Origin: JAIBJN01 sp035461525
GTDB lineage: Bacteria; Actinomycetota; Thermoleophilia; Gaiellales; Gaiellaceae
NCBI GenBank assembly: GCA_035461525.1
Contig: DATHVD010000040.1
Location: 1 to 64,000, forward strand
Direction: 5' to 3'
DNA: 64,000 nucleotides
Shown: positions 44,085-52,203 of the stretch, one piece after another
Numbering within the stretch: the first letter of the stretch is position 1
How the letters are laid out: each line of letters begins with the position of its first letter
The notes under the pieces: generated by a model
Databases searched by the model: none
Seen by the model: only the letters and a program-made list of their open reading frames with translations
Told to the model about the DNA's origin: nothing
Position numbers and translations under genes: made by a program

Positions 44085-45914
44085 ATGGCCGATTCGCCTT
44101 CGCACCCCTACCTGCGCACGTTCGTCCGGCTGCTCGGCTTCCTGCGCCCCTACCGCTGGTCGCTCGCCGTCTCGGTCGTGCTCGCCGTCGGCTCGCAGGC
44201 CGCCGCGGTGACGATCGCGTTCCTGACCGGGAGCGCGCTCGAGAGCGCCGTCACGGCCAGCGACCGGAGCGAGCTCTGGACGATCGCCGCCGCCGTCCTC
44301 GTCGTCGGCCTCGCGCGGGCGCTCTTCATGGTCGGGCGGCGGCTGATCTCCGGTCGGCAGGCGCTCGGCGTCGAGTACGACATGCGCGACGCGGTCTACG
44401 CGAAGCTCCTGCGCCTCTCGTTCGGGTTCTACGATCGCCACCAGACGGGCCAGCTCATGTCCCGCGCGACCGTCGATCTCCAGGCCGTGCGCTTCTTCCT
44501 CGGCTACGGGCTCATCTTCTTCTTCCAGCACATCCTCACGATCGTCGGCGTCACGATCGCGCTCTTCGTCGTCGAGTGGAGGCTCGCGCTCGCGGCGACG
44601 GCGTTCACGCCGGTGCTCGTGCTGCTCGCCTACCGCTACAGCCGCGTCTCCCACCCCGTGCTCCGGGACGTGCAGCAGAGGATGGCCGACGTGGCGACCG
44701 TCGCGGAGGAGAACATCGTCGGCGTCCACGTCGTCAAGTCGTTCGCCCAGGAGCGGACGGAGTCGGAGAAGTTCGGCGAGCGCACGGAGCGCGTCTTCGC
44801 GCGCTCCATCGACGCGAACCGGCAGCGGGCTATCTACGTGCCGCTGCTCTCCTTCCTGCCCCTCGTCGCGCAGGCGACCGTCCTCCTCGTCGGCGGGCGC
44901 ATGGTCGCGCGGGGCGAGCTGGGCCTGGACGCGTTCTTCGCGTTCAACGTGCTCGTGCTGATGCTCGTGATGCCGCTGCGGATGCTCGGCATGTGGATCG
45001 GCCAGGCGCAGCGCGCGACCGCGTCGGGCGAGCGCATCTTCGAGGTGATCGACGAGACCGAGGACGTCGCCGACGCGCGCGACGCCGCCGAGCTGCCGGA
45101 GGGGGACGGCCGCATCGTCTTCCGGGACGCGACCTTCGGCTACGCCCCGGAGCGGCCGGTGCTCGAGGGCGTCGACCTCGTCGTCGAGCCGGGGAGCACC
45201 GTCGCCCTCATCGGCCACACGGGCTCGGGGAAGACGACGCTCGCCTCGCTCGTCCCACGCTTCTACGACGTCACCGCGGGGGGCGTGGAGATCGACGGCC
45301 ACGACGTGCGCGCGCTCAGGCTCGCCTCCCTGCGCCGCGCGATCGGGATCGTCGCGCAGGACCCGTTCCTCTTCTCCGCGTCCGTGCGCGAGAACATCGC
45401 CTTCGGCGCGCCCGAGGCGACCGACGAGGACGTGGTTCGGGCGGCCACCCTCGCGCAGGCGCACGACTTCGTCGAGGAGCTACCGCAGGGGTACGACACC
45501 GTCATCGGCGAACGCGGGATCACGCTCTCCGGCGGGCAGCGGCAGCGCATCGCCATCGCGCGGGCGCTCATCCTTGATCCGCGGATCCTGATCCTGGACG
45601 ACGCCACCGCGTCCGTGGACGCGACGACCGAGGCGCGCATCCGGCTCGGCCTCCGGGAGGCGATGAAGGGCCGGACGACGCTGATCGTCGCCCACCGGCT
45701 CTCCACGATCGCGCTCGCGGACGAGCTCGTCGTCCTCGACCGCGGCCGTGTCGCGGCACGCGGGACGCAGGAGGAGCTGCTCGCGGAGAGCCCGGTCTTC
45801 CGCGAGATCTACGAGCACGGGCTCCTCGAGCGCGAGTTCGCCGAGCGGGTCGAGGAGGCCGGCGAGGCCGGCGAGGCCGGCGAGCGGGCCGCCGTGGAGG
45901 CGGCAGGGGCATGA
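44085..45914 (+). CDS. ABC exporter half-transporter with degenerate catalytic site (heterodimer subunit 1)
   Basis: A 609-residue type-IV ABC exporter: six transmembrane helices (residues about 20-310), then a nucleotide-binding domain with Walker A GHTGSGKTT at 377-385, signature LSGGQ at 481-485, and Walker B ending ILDDATASVD, where Asp506 replaces the catalytic Glu. This substitution marks the non-catalytic site of heterodimeric exporters such as TM287/TM288. The C-terminus carries a GEA tandem repeat. The partner follows 142 bp downstream. The substrate is unknown; lipids or drugs are typical. Confidence 0.92.
   Translation: MADSPSHPYLRTFVRLLGFLRPYRWSLAVSVVLAVGSQAAAVTIAFLTGSALESAVTASDRSELWTIAAAVLVVGLARALFMVGRRLISGRQALGVEYDMRDAVYAKLLRLSFGFYDRHQTGQLMSRATVDLQAVRFFLGYGLIFFFQHILTIVGVTIALFVVEWRLALAATAFTPVLVLLAYRYSRVSHPVLRDVQQRMADVATVAEENIVGVHVVKSFAQERTESEKFGERTERVFARSIDANRQRAIYVPLLSFLPLVAQATVLLVGGRMVARGELGLDAFFAFNVLVLMLVMPLRMLGMWIGQAQRATASGERIFEVIDETEDVADARDAAELPEGDGRIVFRDATFGYAPERPVLEGVDLVVEPGSTVALIGHTGSGKTTLASLVPRFYDVTAGGVEIDGHDVRALRLASLRRAIGIVAQDPFLFSASVRENIAFGAPEATDEDVVRAATLAQAHDFVEELPQGYDTVIGERGITLSGGQRQRIAIARALILDPRILILDDATASVDATTEARIRLGLREAMKGRTTLIVAHRLSTIALADELVVLDRGRVAARGTQEELLAESPVFREIYEHGLLEREFAERVEEAGEAGEAGERAAVEAAGA
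45855..45881 (+). repeat. 9-bp tandem repeat in the ABC subunit 1 tail
   Basis: Three perfect copies of GAGGCCGGC, translated as Glu-Ala-Gly, at the very end of the ABC gene. In-frame 9-bp units can change copy number without breaking the protein, so only tail length should vary. Confidence 0.8.
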
Positions 45915-45949
45915 GGGGCCTCGACTTTCTCACTTTCGAAGCGGAGCGG

Positions 45950-46012
45950 TTGCACACGCGTGCGGTTTTCGGCGCTAGGCTCGAGCCATCGGGTCGGGGA
46001 GGTGGGTCTCCC
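45950..46012. repeat. Triple-hairpin interspersed repeat, copy 4
   Basis: The most divergent copy: stems GCAC-ACGC-GTGC, GGCT-CG-AGCC and GGGAG-GTGGGT-CTCCC. Stem sequences differ from the other copies but pairing is preserved. It lies between the two ABC genes and is the only copy in which the internal TAGGCT box points toward the downstream gene. Confidence 0.55.
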
Positions 46013-46056
46013 GTTATGGACGCGCGCGCGCGTCAAACAGTGGGAGGCGGCCGGCG

Positions 46057-47859
46057 ATGAGGGTCTGGCAGCCGGGCTCCCACCTGACGATGCAGCGCGG
46101 CGCCGAGGTCGGCGACTGGTCGTGGGCGCGCACCGCGCGGCGCGTGTCCACGCTCGCGCGGCTGACCGCGCCCTACAAGCTCCGCACCGGGCTGGCGATC
46201 GGCTCGCTCGTGGCGGCGACGCTGACCGCGCTCGCGCCGCCCTTCCTCGCCAAGCTGGCGATCGACGAGGGCATCGCCGAGGGCGACCTCGGCCGGCTGA
46301 CGCTGATCGTCTCCCTGTTCGTGGGCGCGGGTCTCGCCAACCTGCTCGCGAGCTCGGCGCAGACGTACTTCACGGGCTGGACGGGCGAGCGCATCCTCGC
46401 CGACCTGCGCAACCGGCTCTTCCGCCACCTGCAGCGACTCTCGCTCGGCTACTTCGAGCGCAACCGCGCCGGGGTGATCATCAGCCGGATCACGAACGAC
46501 GTCGAGGCGCTCGACCAGCTCGTCACGGACGGGGTCACGAGCCTGTTCCAGAACTCGCTGATGCTGCTCGGCTCGGCGGTGATCCTCTTCTTCCTCGACT
46601 GGCGACTCGCCCTCGCCGCGCTCGCGGTCTTCCCGCTCATGGCGGTCGCGACGACGATCTTCCGCGTCCGCTCGTCGCGCGCGTACCGGGCGGTGCGCGA
46701 GCGGCTCGGCCTCGTGACGGCGACCCTGGCGGAGGACATCGCCGGCATGCGCGTCGTCCAGTCGTTCACGCGCGAGGAGCGCAACCAGCGCCAGTTCCGC
46801 TCGGTGAACGACCGCTACCGGCGCTCGAACCAGGAGACGGTCGTCCTCAACGGGCTCTACTTCCCGTTCGTGGACTTCCTCTCGGCCGTCGCGACCGCGA
46901 CGGTGCTGGGCTTCGGCGGCTGGCTGGCCTTCAACGGCGAGATCACGGTCGGCACCCTCTTCGCGTTCCTCCTCTACCTCTCGAACTTCTTCGACCCGGT
47001 GCAGCAGCTCTCGCAGCTCTACAACACGTTCCTGTCCGCCGTGGCCGCGCTCGACAAGATCATGGACGTGATGGACGAGGAGCCGCAGGTCGTCGACCGG
47101 CCCGGCGCCACGGCTCTCCCGGCGGTCGAGGGGCGCGTCAGCTTCGAGGGCGTCCGCTTCGGCTACGGGGACGGGCCGGAGATCCTGCACGGGATCGACC
47201 TCGAGGTCGCCGCGGGCACGACGGTAGCGCTCGTCGGACACACCGGCGCCGGCAAGTCCACGATCGCCAAGCTGCTCGCGCGCTTCTACGATCCGCGCGA
47301 GGGCGGGATCACGATCGACGGCCACGATCTCCGCCACGTCACGCAGGAGAGCGTCCGACGTCAGCTCGGGATCGTGCCGCAGGAGGGGTTCCTGTTCGCC
47401 GGCACCGTGCGCGAGAACATCGCGTTCGGCCGCCCGGACGCACGCGACGAGGACGTCGCCGCCGCGGCGCGGGCCGTGGGCGCGGAGGAGTTCGTCGCCG
47501 AGCTCGAGCACGGCTACGAGACGGAGGTTGCCGAGCGTGGCAGCCGGCTCTCGCTCGGCCAACGCCAGCTCGTCGCGTTCGCGCGCGCGCTCCTGGCGGA
47601 CCCGCGCATCCTCGTCCTCGACGAGGCGACCTCGAGCGTGGACATCGGTACCGAGCAGCGGATCGAGCTCGGGCTCCAGCGCCTCCTGGCGGGGCGCACG
47701 GCGTTCATCATCGCGCACCGGCTCTCGACGATCCGCCGGGCCGACCTGATCGTCGTCCTCGAGCACGGCCGCATCGTCGAGCGGGGGACGCACGATGAGC
47801 TCGTCGCGCTCGACGGCCGCTACCGCGCGCTCTACGGCGACTGGGCATCCGCGGCGTAG
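46057..47859 (+). CDS. ABC exporter half-transporter, catalytic subunit (heterodimer subunit 2)
   Basis: A 600-residue ABC exporter with six membrane helices and a nucleotide-binding domain: Walker A GHTGAGKST at 394-402, signature LSLGQ at 498-502 and Walker B VLDEATSSVD with the catalytic Glu523 intact. The altered signature (LSLGQ for LSGGQ) would face the degenerate Walker site of subunit 1, exactly the complementary pattern expected for an asymmetric heterodimer. The start is preceded by a GGGAGG ribosome site. It is probably co-transcribed with subunit 1 or driven by the TAGGCT box inside the repeat between them. Confidence 0.92.
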   Translation: MRVWQPGSHLTMQRGAEVGDWSWARTARRVSTLARLTAPYKLRTGLAIGSLVAATLTALAPPFLAKLAIDEGIAEGDLGRLTLIVSLFVGAGLANLLASSAQTYFTGWTGERILADLRNRLFRHLQRLSLGYFERNRAGVIISRITNDVEALDQLVTDGVTSLFQNSLMLLGSAVILFFLDWRLALAALAVFPLMAVATTIFRVRSSRAYRAVRERLGLVTATLAEDIAGMRVVQSFTREERNQRQFRSVNDRYRRSNQETVVLNGLYFPFVDFLSAVATATVLGFGGWLAFNGEITVGTLFAFLLYLSNFFDPVQQLSQLYNTFLSAVAALDKIMDVMDEEPQVVDRPGATALPAVEGRVSFEGVRFGYGDGPEILHGIDLEVAAGTTVALVGHTGAGKSTIAKLLARFYDPREGGITIDGHDLRHVTQESVRRQLGIVPQEGFLFAGTVRENIAFGRPDARDEDVAAAARAVGAEEFVAELEHGYETEVAERGSRLSLGQRQLVAFARALLADPRILVLDEATSSVDIGTEQRIELGLQRLLAGRTAFIIAHRLSTIRRADLIVVLEHGRIVERGTHDELVALDGRYRALYGDWASAA

Positions 47860-47879
47860 CCGCCTCCGAGCGGCGCCCG

Positions 47880-48412
47880 AGGACTTCGGCTGTACCTGGG
47901 CGTCGTCGCGAGGATCCGGAAGCGCCGCGAGGACGCGGCGCCGGACGAGGCGCCGTCACCGCCGCCCCGGCCACCGGCGAGCGCGTCCCGGCGGCGGTCG
48001 AGACGACCGACGGCGTCGTCGACCTCGCGGTCCGCGTCGACCGGCAGAGCCTGCCCGCCGCGGCATTCTCCGAGCGGGAAGCGATCGTGGGCGAGCTCGC
48101 GGTCACGGTCGGCAACCCGCCCGGCTTCGAGAGGGCACCGTGACGGCCGGGATCGTCTCCGCGCTCCATCGCGCGCTCCCGGCCTCGGAGGGCGACGGCC
48201 CGAATTCGCTCGGGAGGTCCTGCAGGAGGACCCGGCGATCCGTCAGCCCCGGCTCGGCCGCCGCGACGGCAGGGCTCGAGCCGGGCGACGTCATCCTCGC
48301 CACGACGGCGAGGAGCTGCAGCGAGTGGCGGACCTGCTCGCGCTCCGGATCCTGCGCGACGGAGAGGAGCGGGAGCTCTCGGCCACCCGCACGGACCGGC
48401 CGGCCCAGTAGA
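47880..48412 (+). pseudogene. Remnant of an HtrA/DegP-like serine protease
   Basis: Three frames must be joined to read a recognisable C-terminal HtrA segment. VVDLAVRVDRQSLPAAAFSEREAIVGELAVTVGNPPGFE resembles the strand before the catalytic Ser. A second frame reads VTAGIVSALHRALP. A third reads AGLEPGDVILA, then LLALRILRDGEERELSATRTDRPAQ and stop, matching a PDZ domain (GIxPGDVI). The catalytic triad and N-terminus are absent. It is a truncated, multiply frameshifted relic between the ABC exporter and the HD protein gene. Confidence 0.6.
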
Positions 48413-48419
48413 CCGGGTG

Positions 48420-48425
48420 TAGGCT
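48420..48425 (+). promoter_or_regulatory. -10 box of leaderless promoter for the HD-domain gene
   Basis: TAGGCT 8 nt before the ATG. It lies just downstream of the protease relic's stop codon. Confidence 0.58.
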
Positions 48426-48433
48426 CCGCCCGG

Positions 48434-49315
48434 ATGGCGGACCTCGACCCGGAGCTCGAGGAGCGGATCGACGAGCCGGTCTCGCAGGAGGCCGAGCGAG
48501 AGGCGCTCCTCACGCCCGCGCAGGCGGCGGAGCGGATGCGGATCAAGCTCCCCCCGCGCGCGAACAAGAAGCTCCGGACGCTCGTCGACCGCGTCAACGC
48601 CGACCGGCAGGTCAAGGCGTGGTGGCACGTCGCTAACGTGAACGCGGTCAAGCGCCTCGAGATCAACGACCACTCCTGGGTTCACATCCAGATCGTCGCC
48701 AACATCGCGCTCAAGCTCCTGCGTCAGCTCGCCAAGAACGGCGTCGAGCCGAACGTCGTCCGCGATTACGGCCTCGAGCAGGAGGACGCCGAGGTGGTCG
48801 TCGCCCTCGGCGCGTTCCTCCACTGCATCGGCATGGCCGTGCACCGCGACGGGCACGAGGACTGGAGCCTTTTCCTCGCCGAGCCGAAGCTGCGCGAGCT
48901 GCTCGCGGGGCTCTACGAGGAGCCCGACCTGACCGTGATCGGCTCCGAGGTCCTGCAGGCGATCACGAGCCACCGCGAGACGGGCCGGCCGCTCACGCTC
49001 GAGGCCGGGATCGTCCGCGTCGCCGACGCGCTCGACATGGCCGAGGGCCGCTCTCGGATCCCCTTCCAGCACGGTCGCGTCTCCATTCACTCGCTCTCGG
49101 CGGCTGCGATCGAGGCAGTCGAAATCCGCGACGGCGAGAAGGCGCCGGTCCTGATCGAGATCCACATGAACAACTCCTCCGGCATCTACCAGGTGGACGA
49201 GCTCCTGAAGGCAAAGCTCCGGGGCTCCGGGCTCGAGCCGTACGTCGAGGTCGTCGCCCGCATCGACACCGAGGCGGAGAAGAGCCTCATCCCGCTCTAC
49301 CGCCTCGAGCTGTGA
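48434..49315 (+). CDS. HD-domain phosphohydrolase-like protein
   Basis: A 293-residue cytosolic protein. After a charged N-terminus comes IKLPPRANKKLRTLVDRVNADRQVKAWWHVANVNAVKRLEINDHSWVHIQIVANIALKLLRQL, in which DHSWVHIQIVAN provides the first HD-type His residues. LGAFLHCIGMAVHRDGHED follows where the second His-Asp would lie, then VRVADALDMAEGRSRIPF with the last Asp. This arrangement is seen in archaeal-type HD proteins of unknown substrate, often presumed nucleotide phosphohydrolases. It is a single-gene unit followed by tRNA-Gln. Confidence 0.82.
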   Translation: MADLDPELEERIDEPVSQEAEREALLTPAQAAERMRIKLPPRANKKLRTLVDRVNADRQVKAWWHVANVNAVKRLEINDHSWVHIQIVANIALKLLRQLAKNGVEPNVVRDYGLEQEDAEVVVALGAFLHCIGMAVHRDGHEDWSLFLAEPKLRELLAGLYEEPDLTVIGSEVLQAITSHRETGRPLTLEAGIVRVADALDMAEGRSRIPFQHGRVSIHSLSAAAIEAVEIRDGEKAPVLIEIHMNNSSGIYQVDELLKAKLRGSGLEPYVEVVARIDTEAEKSLIPLYRLEL

Positions 49316-49337
49316 CCGTCGGCGGGCCGGGTGCGGC

Positions 49338-49343
49338 TACAAT
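49338..49343 (+). promoter_or_regulatory. -10 box for tRNA-Gln
   Basis: TACAAT ends 11 nt before the mature tRNA 5' end. The tRNA-Glu gene has the same spacing. Confidence 0.55.
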
Positions 49344-49354
49344 GGCCCCGCCGT

Positions 49355-49425
49355 TGCGGGGTCGTCTAACGGTAGGACGCCCGGCTCTGGACCGGGTAGT
49401 CTAGGTTCGAATCCTAGCCCCGCAG
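49355..49425 (+). tRNA. tRNA-Gln (CTG)
   Basis: A full cloverleaf: acceptor TGCGGGG/CCCCGCA, D-arm with GTCTAACGGTAGGAC, anticodon stem CCCGG/CCGGG around CTCTGGA with anticodon CTG, and T-loop GGTTCGAATCC. The 3' CCA is not encoded. A strong terminator follows within 12 nt. Confidence 0.97.
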
Positions 49426-49437
49426 CCTCATAAAAAG

Positions 49438-49459
49438 CCCCGCTCACGCGGGGTTTTTT
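49438..49459 (+). terminator. Rho-independent terminator after tRNA-Gln
   Basis: A 6-bp perfect stem CCCCGC/GCGGGG with a TCAC loop, followed by six T and preceded by an A-run. It is one of the very few T-tailed terminators in the window. Confidence 0.93.
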
Positions 49460-49469
49460 CGTTCGCCGA

Positions 49470-49956
49470 GATCGGCGGCGCGAAGAGCGGCTATCCGGCT
49501 TCCGCGGGTACTCGCCCGCATCCTCGTTCCAGCGCCAGGCGCCCTCGTCGCGCGACGCGAGCACGGATCGAGTTGGGGATGCTTGTCGGTGAGCCAGCCG
49601 AGGCTCCAATATCGAAGTGTTGTCGCGATCCGCCACGTACTCCTGCGTCTCGCTGCCTGCGCCGACGGTCCAGCCGCTGTCTCGTCCATCGTCCGGCCAT
49701 TGGAAGCAGGCGCTCCCGTCCCGCGTAAAGACGAGAGCCGGGGACTCGCCTTCGCGGGACGCCTTCCCGCTGACGAGCGCGAACGCGGAGGCGTCGTAAC
49801 CCAGCTCCTCGACGGGTAGCCGCACGCGGCCACATGCTCCGGGCGAAACGAGACCTCGTCGCCGACGCCGGTGCGGCGGGATGAAGAAGCGCTCCGGCGC
49901 CTCCCGGTTGCCGCCTCTGCGCTCTGCAGCCACCGGTCCGACGCGTCGGCCACCAA
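49470..49956 (-). pseudogene. Decayed protein-coding remnant, family unknown
   Basis: About 490 bp without an intact gene. One minus-strand frame reads coherently for 60 residues (LPVEELGYDASAFALVSGKASRE, ALVFTRDGSACFQWPDDG, GSETQEYVADRD), and a second, overlapping frame supplies a plausible upstream part (GDEVSFRPEHVAACGY). This fits one gene broken by a frameshift whose end has been lost toward the tRNA-Gln terminator. Frames that continue through the tRNA are artefacts. Codon choice is less GC-biased than in neighbouring genes. Confidence 0.35.
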
Positions 49957-49972
49957 TCGCCCCCGCGGAGGC

Positions 49973-50170
49973 TTACCGCGCCGGCGGCCCGGCGCGAGGC
50001 CCGGCGAGCAGGAAGAAGACGGTGAGGATGAGCGTCACGGCTCCCGCGAGCATGAGGATCAGCCCGACGACGTCGATGTCCACGGTGTCGGACTCCCACG
50101 TGATCGCGTAGCGGAGGATCGCACCCACCGCGATCAGGAAGAGCGAGCCGCCGAACCCGCCGTAGGTCAC
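49973..50170 (-). CDS. DUF6458-type small membrane protein
   Basis: A 65-residue protein with two transmembrane helices, GGFGGSLFLIAVGAILRYAI and VVGLILMLAGAVTLILTVFFLLAG, joined by a short acidic loop (WESDTVDIDV). The Gly-rich first helix, the DVDxxD-like loop and the length match the actinobacterial DUF6458 family, whose role is unknown. The start is GTG, with a TAGCCT box 6 nt upstream (50177-50182), another leaderless arrangement. Confidence 0.75.
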   Translation of the reverse strand: MTYGGFGGSLFLIAVGAILRYAITWESDTVDIDVVGLILMLAGAVTLILTVFFLLAGPRAGPPAR

Positions 50171-50176
50171 CTGCGG

Positions 50177-50182
50177 AGGCTA
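50177..50182 (-). promoter_or_regulatory. -10 box of leaderless promoter for the DUF6458 gene
   Basis: TAGCCT on the minus strand, 6 nt before the GTG start. Confidence 0.5.
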
Positions 50183-50292
50183 CAGGAGCCGCCGTACGGC
50201 TTCCGGGCAGAAGGAGACCCGCGCCGGAGCACTGTGTGCGGCCGTCCGAATCGGCGGCGAGGGGTGGCGCTCCCCGCGGGTCCGGAGGGAGT

Positions 50293-50919
50293 CTACGCCC
50301 GCGGGCGCGCGTCCACGCGGTCGACCCACGCCGAGAGGCGCGGGTAGCGCTCGCCGATCGGGAGCCGGTTGACGAGGATGCGGTGGAAGAGCTCGTCGTC
50401 GCCCTGGGGGAGCCCGAGGCGACCGTACTTGAGGAAGGGAAACGCGATCACGTCGGCGATCCCGAACTCGCCGAGCAGGTGGTCGCGGCCGGAGAGGAGC
50501 CCCTCGAAGACGTCCAGCCAGACTGTCATCCGGGCGCCGAGGCGCTCGACGGCGGCCTCGTCGGGCTGGCTCTTCGAGAGCTCGGCGTCGATCGCGTTCG
50601 GCGGCCGCTTCCAGACTTCGTTGAACCACTCGACGAAGACGTCGGCCTCGGCGCGCCGGGCGGGGTCGCGCGGCCAGAGCGGCGGTTCCGGAAAGCGCTC
50701 CTCGAGCCAGGCGAGGACGCGCGGGGAGTCGGAGACGACCTCGCCGCCCGCCACGAGCACCGGCACGAGGTCCTGGCCCGAGACCTCGCGCACGGGGCCC
50801 CGGTCTGCCGCACCGACGTCGACCCACTCGACCTCGACGCCCTTGTGCGCGGCCGCGAGCGCGACACGCTCGACGTTCGTCGAGAACGGGATCCGGTAGA
50901 CGCGGATCGCGCCGGCCAC
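50293..50919 (-). CDS. Glutathione S-transferase-fold protein
   Basis: A 208-residue protein. The N-terminal thioredoxin-like domain (IRVYRIPFSTNVERVALAAAHKGVEVEWVDV, QDLVPVLVAGGEVVSDSPRVLAWLEERFP with the cis-Pro VPVL and the SDS motif) is followed by an all-helical C-terminal domain with GEFGIADVIAFPFLKYG. Actinobacteria generally lack glutathione, so it may use another thiol or none. The GTG was chosen because a TACGCT box lies 9 nt upstream. Longer frames reach unrelated sequence. Confidence 0.85.
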   Translation of the reverse strand: MAGAIRVYRIPFSTNVERVALAAAHKGVEVEWVDVGAADRGPVREVSGQDLVPVLVAGGEVVSDSPRVLAWLEERFPEPPLWPRDPARRAEADVFVEWFNEVWKRPPNAIDAELSKSQPDEAAVERLGARMTVWLDVFEGLLSGRDHLLGEFGIADVIAFPFLKYGRLGLPQGDDELFHRILVNRLPIGERYPRLSAWVDRVDARPRA

Positions 50920-50928
50920 GGCCCTACT

Positions 50929-50934
50929 AGCGTA
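50929..50934 (-). promoter_or_regulatory. -10 box of leaderless promoter for the GST-like gene
   Basis: TACGCT on the minus strand, 9 nt before the GTG. The roughly 350 bp from here to the tRNA-Glu promoter hold no gene I can support, only a long inverted repeat. Confidence 0.55.
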
Positions 50935-51106
50935 CGTCCCAGCGACGAGCGGGGCGGCCGACCCACTCGCGACCCCGAACCTTCGGCTAGGTAACCCTCG
51001 ACCTCGGGACGTTGTCCTCCACTGGACCGTGTGAGATAAGCGGAGTCGCTCCCGAAGGCCTTCGGGACTCGCCGGGCACGGGAACGGTCGGTGACGGCCT
51101 CCGGCA

Positions 51107-51156
51107 GCAGAAGGAGGCTCGGCGTTCGGGCCGCAGGACGCCGGGCCTCCTTCTGC
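51107..51156. repeat. Long inverted repeat in the gene-free stretch upstream of tRNA-Glu
   Basis: A 19-bp stem with one mismatch: arms start GCAGAAGGAGG and end CCTCCTTCTGC around a 12-nt loop. There is no T-run, so it is not a classic terminator. Each arm contains a perfect Shine-Dalgarno or anti-Shine-Dalgarno sequence. Confidence 0.6.
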
Positions 51157-51287
51157 CCTGAACCTTGCGGCCGGGCGCGCCCCGACGCACAATGGCCTCG
51201 CGTCAGTTCTGCCCGGGAACGCCCAGGAGGCCGGCGGCCAGGCCTCTCCCGCCCGGCAGTGCGTCGCGAGACGCCGCCGCGATCGGC

Positions 51288-51293
51288 TACTCT
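51288..51293 (+). promoter_or_regulatory. -10 box for tRNA-Glu
   Basis: TACTCT ending 11 nt before the tRNA, the same spacing as the tRNA-Gln promoter. Confidence 0.55.
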
Positions 51294-51304
51294 GTGCGGC
51301 GAAC

Positions 51305-51377
51305 GGCGCATTCGTCTAGTGGCCTAGGACGCCGCCCTCTCACGGCGGTAGCACGGGTTCGAATCCCGTATGCGCCT
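51305..51377 (+). tRNA. tRNA-Glu (CTC)
   Basis: Acceptor GGCGCAT/ATGCGCC, D-arm GTCTAGTGGCCTAGGAC, anticodon stem GCCGC/GCGGC with anticodon CTC, and T-arm CGGGTTCGAATCCCG. No CCA is encoded. Its 3' 21 nt plus 16 nt of flank are repeated 865 bp downstream, marking an integration site. Confidence 0.97.
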
Positions 51378-51393
51378 CTCCGCCCTGCATGGT
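51357..51393 (+). repeat. Left attachment repeat (tRNA-Glu 3' end)
   Basis: The 37-bp unit beginning GTTCGAATCCCG and ending CTGCATGGT. It reconstitutes the T-arm and acceptor stem of the tRNA. Confidence 0.8.
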
Positions 51394-51621
51394 TGAGCGG
51401 AAACGCATGGTTGAGCGGGACGGGTGTGCCAGGAACGTCAGGAATGCGCGCCTGGTGCGTACCTCGAGTCCTGTCCCCGTGCCGCGCTCCAGGCGCTTCG
51501 AGCCGGGAGCAACTTCTTTGCGTGCACGCCTATGAGGTTGTCGATCCTTCGGCCGATCTACTTGGAGAGCCCATATGACTGAGCTCGAATGTCGTAGGAT
51601 CGCGCCCCATCTCGTAGCTAA

Positions 51622-51651
51622 TTGTCGCTTTCGATGAGGGCGCGTTAGGCT
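51622..51651 (+). promoter_or_regulatory. Sigma-70-like promoter of the islet gene
   Basis: TTGTCG, an 18-bp spacer and TAGGCT. Unlike the leaderless chromosomal promoters it has a recognisable -35, and the mRNA would have a leader of roughly 40 nt with a GGGAGGG ribosome site. Confidence 0.5.
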
Positions 51652-51695
51652 GGCGCGGGTGCGGACGAAAACGTCCTCGACCAGGGAGGGATCGC

Positions 51696-51965
51696 ATGCG
51701 TGTGTTTCTGCTCGTCGCAGCCGTTGCGGTGATCGCGCTTACGCTTACGTTGCCGGCAACGGCCGCGCCGCCCGAGAATCCGAACTGTTGGGGGGTCGTC
51801 ACGTCCCAGCTCAAGGGTGACGTTGGCGCTCATGCTTCGAGTTTCGCCGGAGAGCCCCGCCTCGGCCTTGCCAACGTCGCTAGGGCGCTCGGGTTCGACC
51901 ACATCAGCGAACTCGGCTCGTTCCTCGCCGAGGTGGACGACGTCGAAGCGACGAGCTGCCCGTAA
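51696..51965 (+). CDS. Small secreted protein, cargo of the tRNA-Glu islet
   Basis: An 89-residue protein with a clear signal peptide (MRVFLLVAAVAVIALTLTLPATAA, cleavage after ATAA) and a mature part of about 65 residues with two cysteines (PNCWGVV near the start, TSCP at the end) that could form one disulfide. GEPRLGLANVARALGFDHISELGSFL is probably helical. No family is recognised. The ribosome site GGGAGGG lies at the correct distance. It is the only convincing gene inside the repeat-bounded islet. Confidence 0.6.
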   Translation: MRVFLLVAAVAVIALTLTLPATAAPPENPNCWGVVTSQLKGDVGAHASSFAGEPRLGLANVARALGFDHISELGSFLAEVDDVEATSCP

Positions 51966-52203
51966 AGGCCCAAGTCAAGTCGCACGGTCGGGTCGAGCGG
52001 CTGCGAAGTCCACTTTCCGGGTCGACGGCCTGGACGCACCCGGCCTGTTACCAGCCCGGGCACGGACGAGCAGGAGGTGATCGTCGACCCGACCGCGTTC
52101 GACTCCGAGCACGCCACGGCCGAGCTCCTCGAGACCCTCGACACGCCTGAGCCCGGGACGCGCCCACGGTGCGTACCCGGTGCGTACCTCGAACAACGAA
52201 ACC

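Noticed and set aside
44085..47859. Two independent homodimeric exporters
   Set aside because: The complementary degenerate Walker B and signature motifs and the adjacency fit a heterodimer better.
49337..49933. A 198-residue minus-strand protein running through tRNA-Gln
   Set aside because: Its C-terminal part is the antisense translation of the tRNA and terminator. Only the upstream segment looks once-coding, so it was reported as a remnant.
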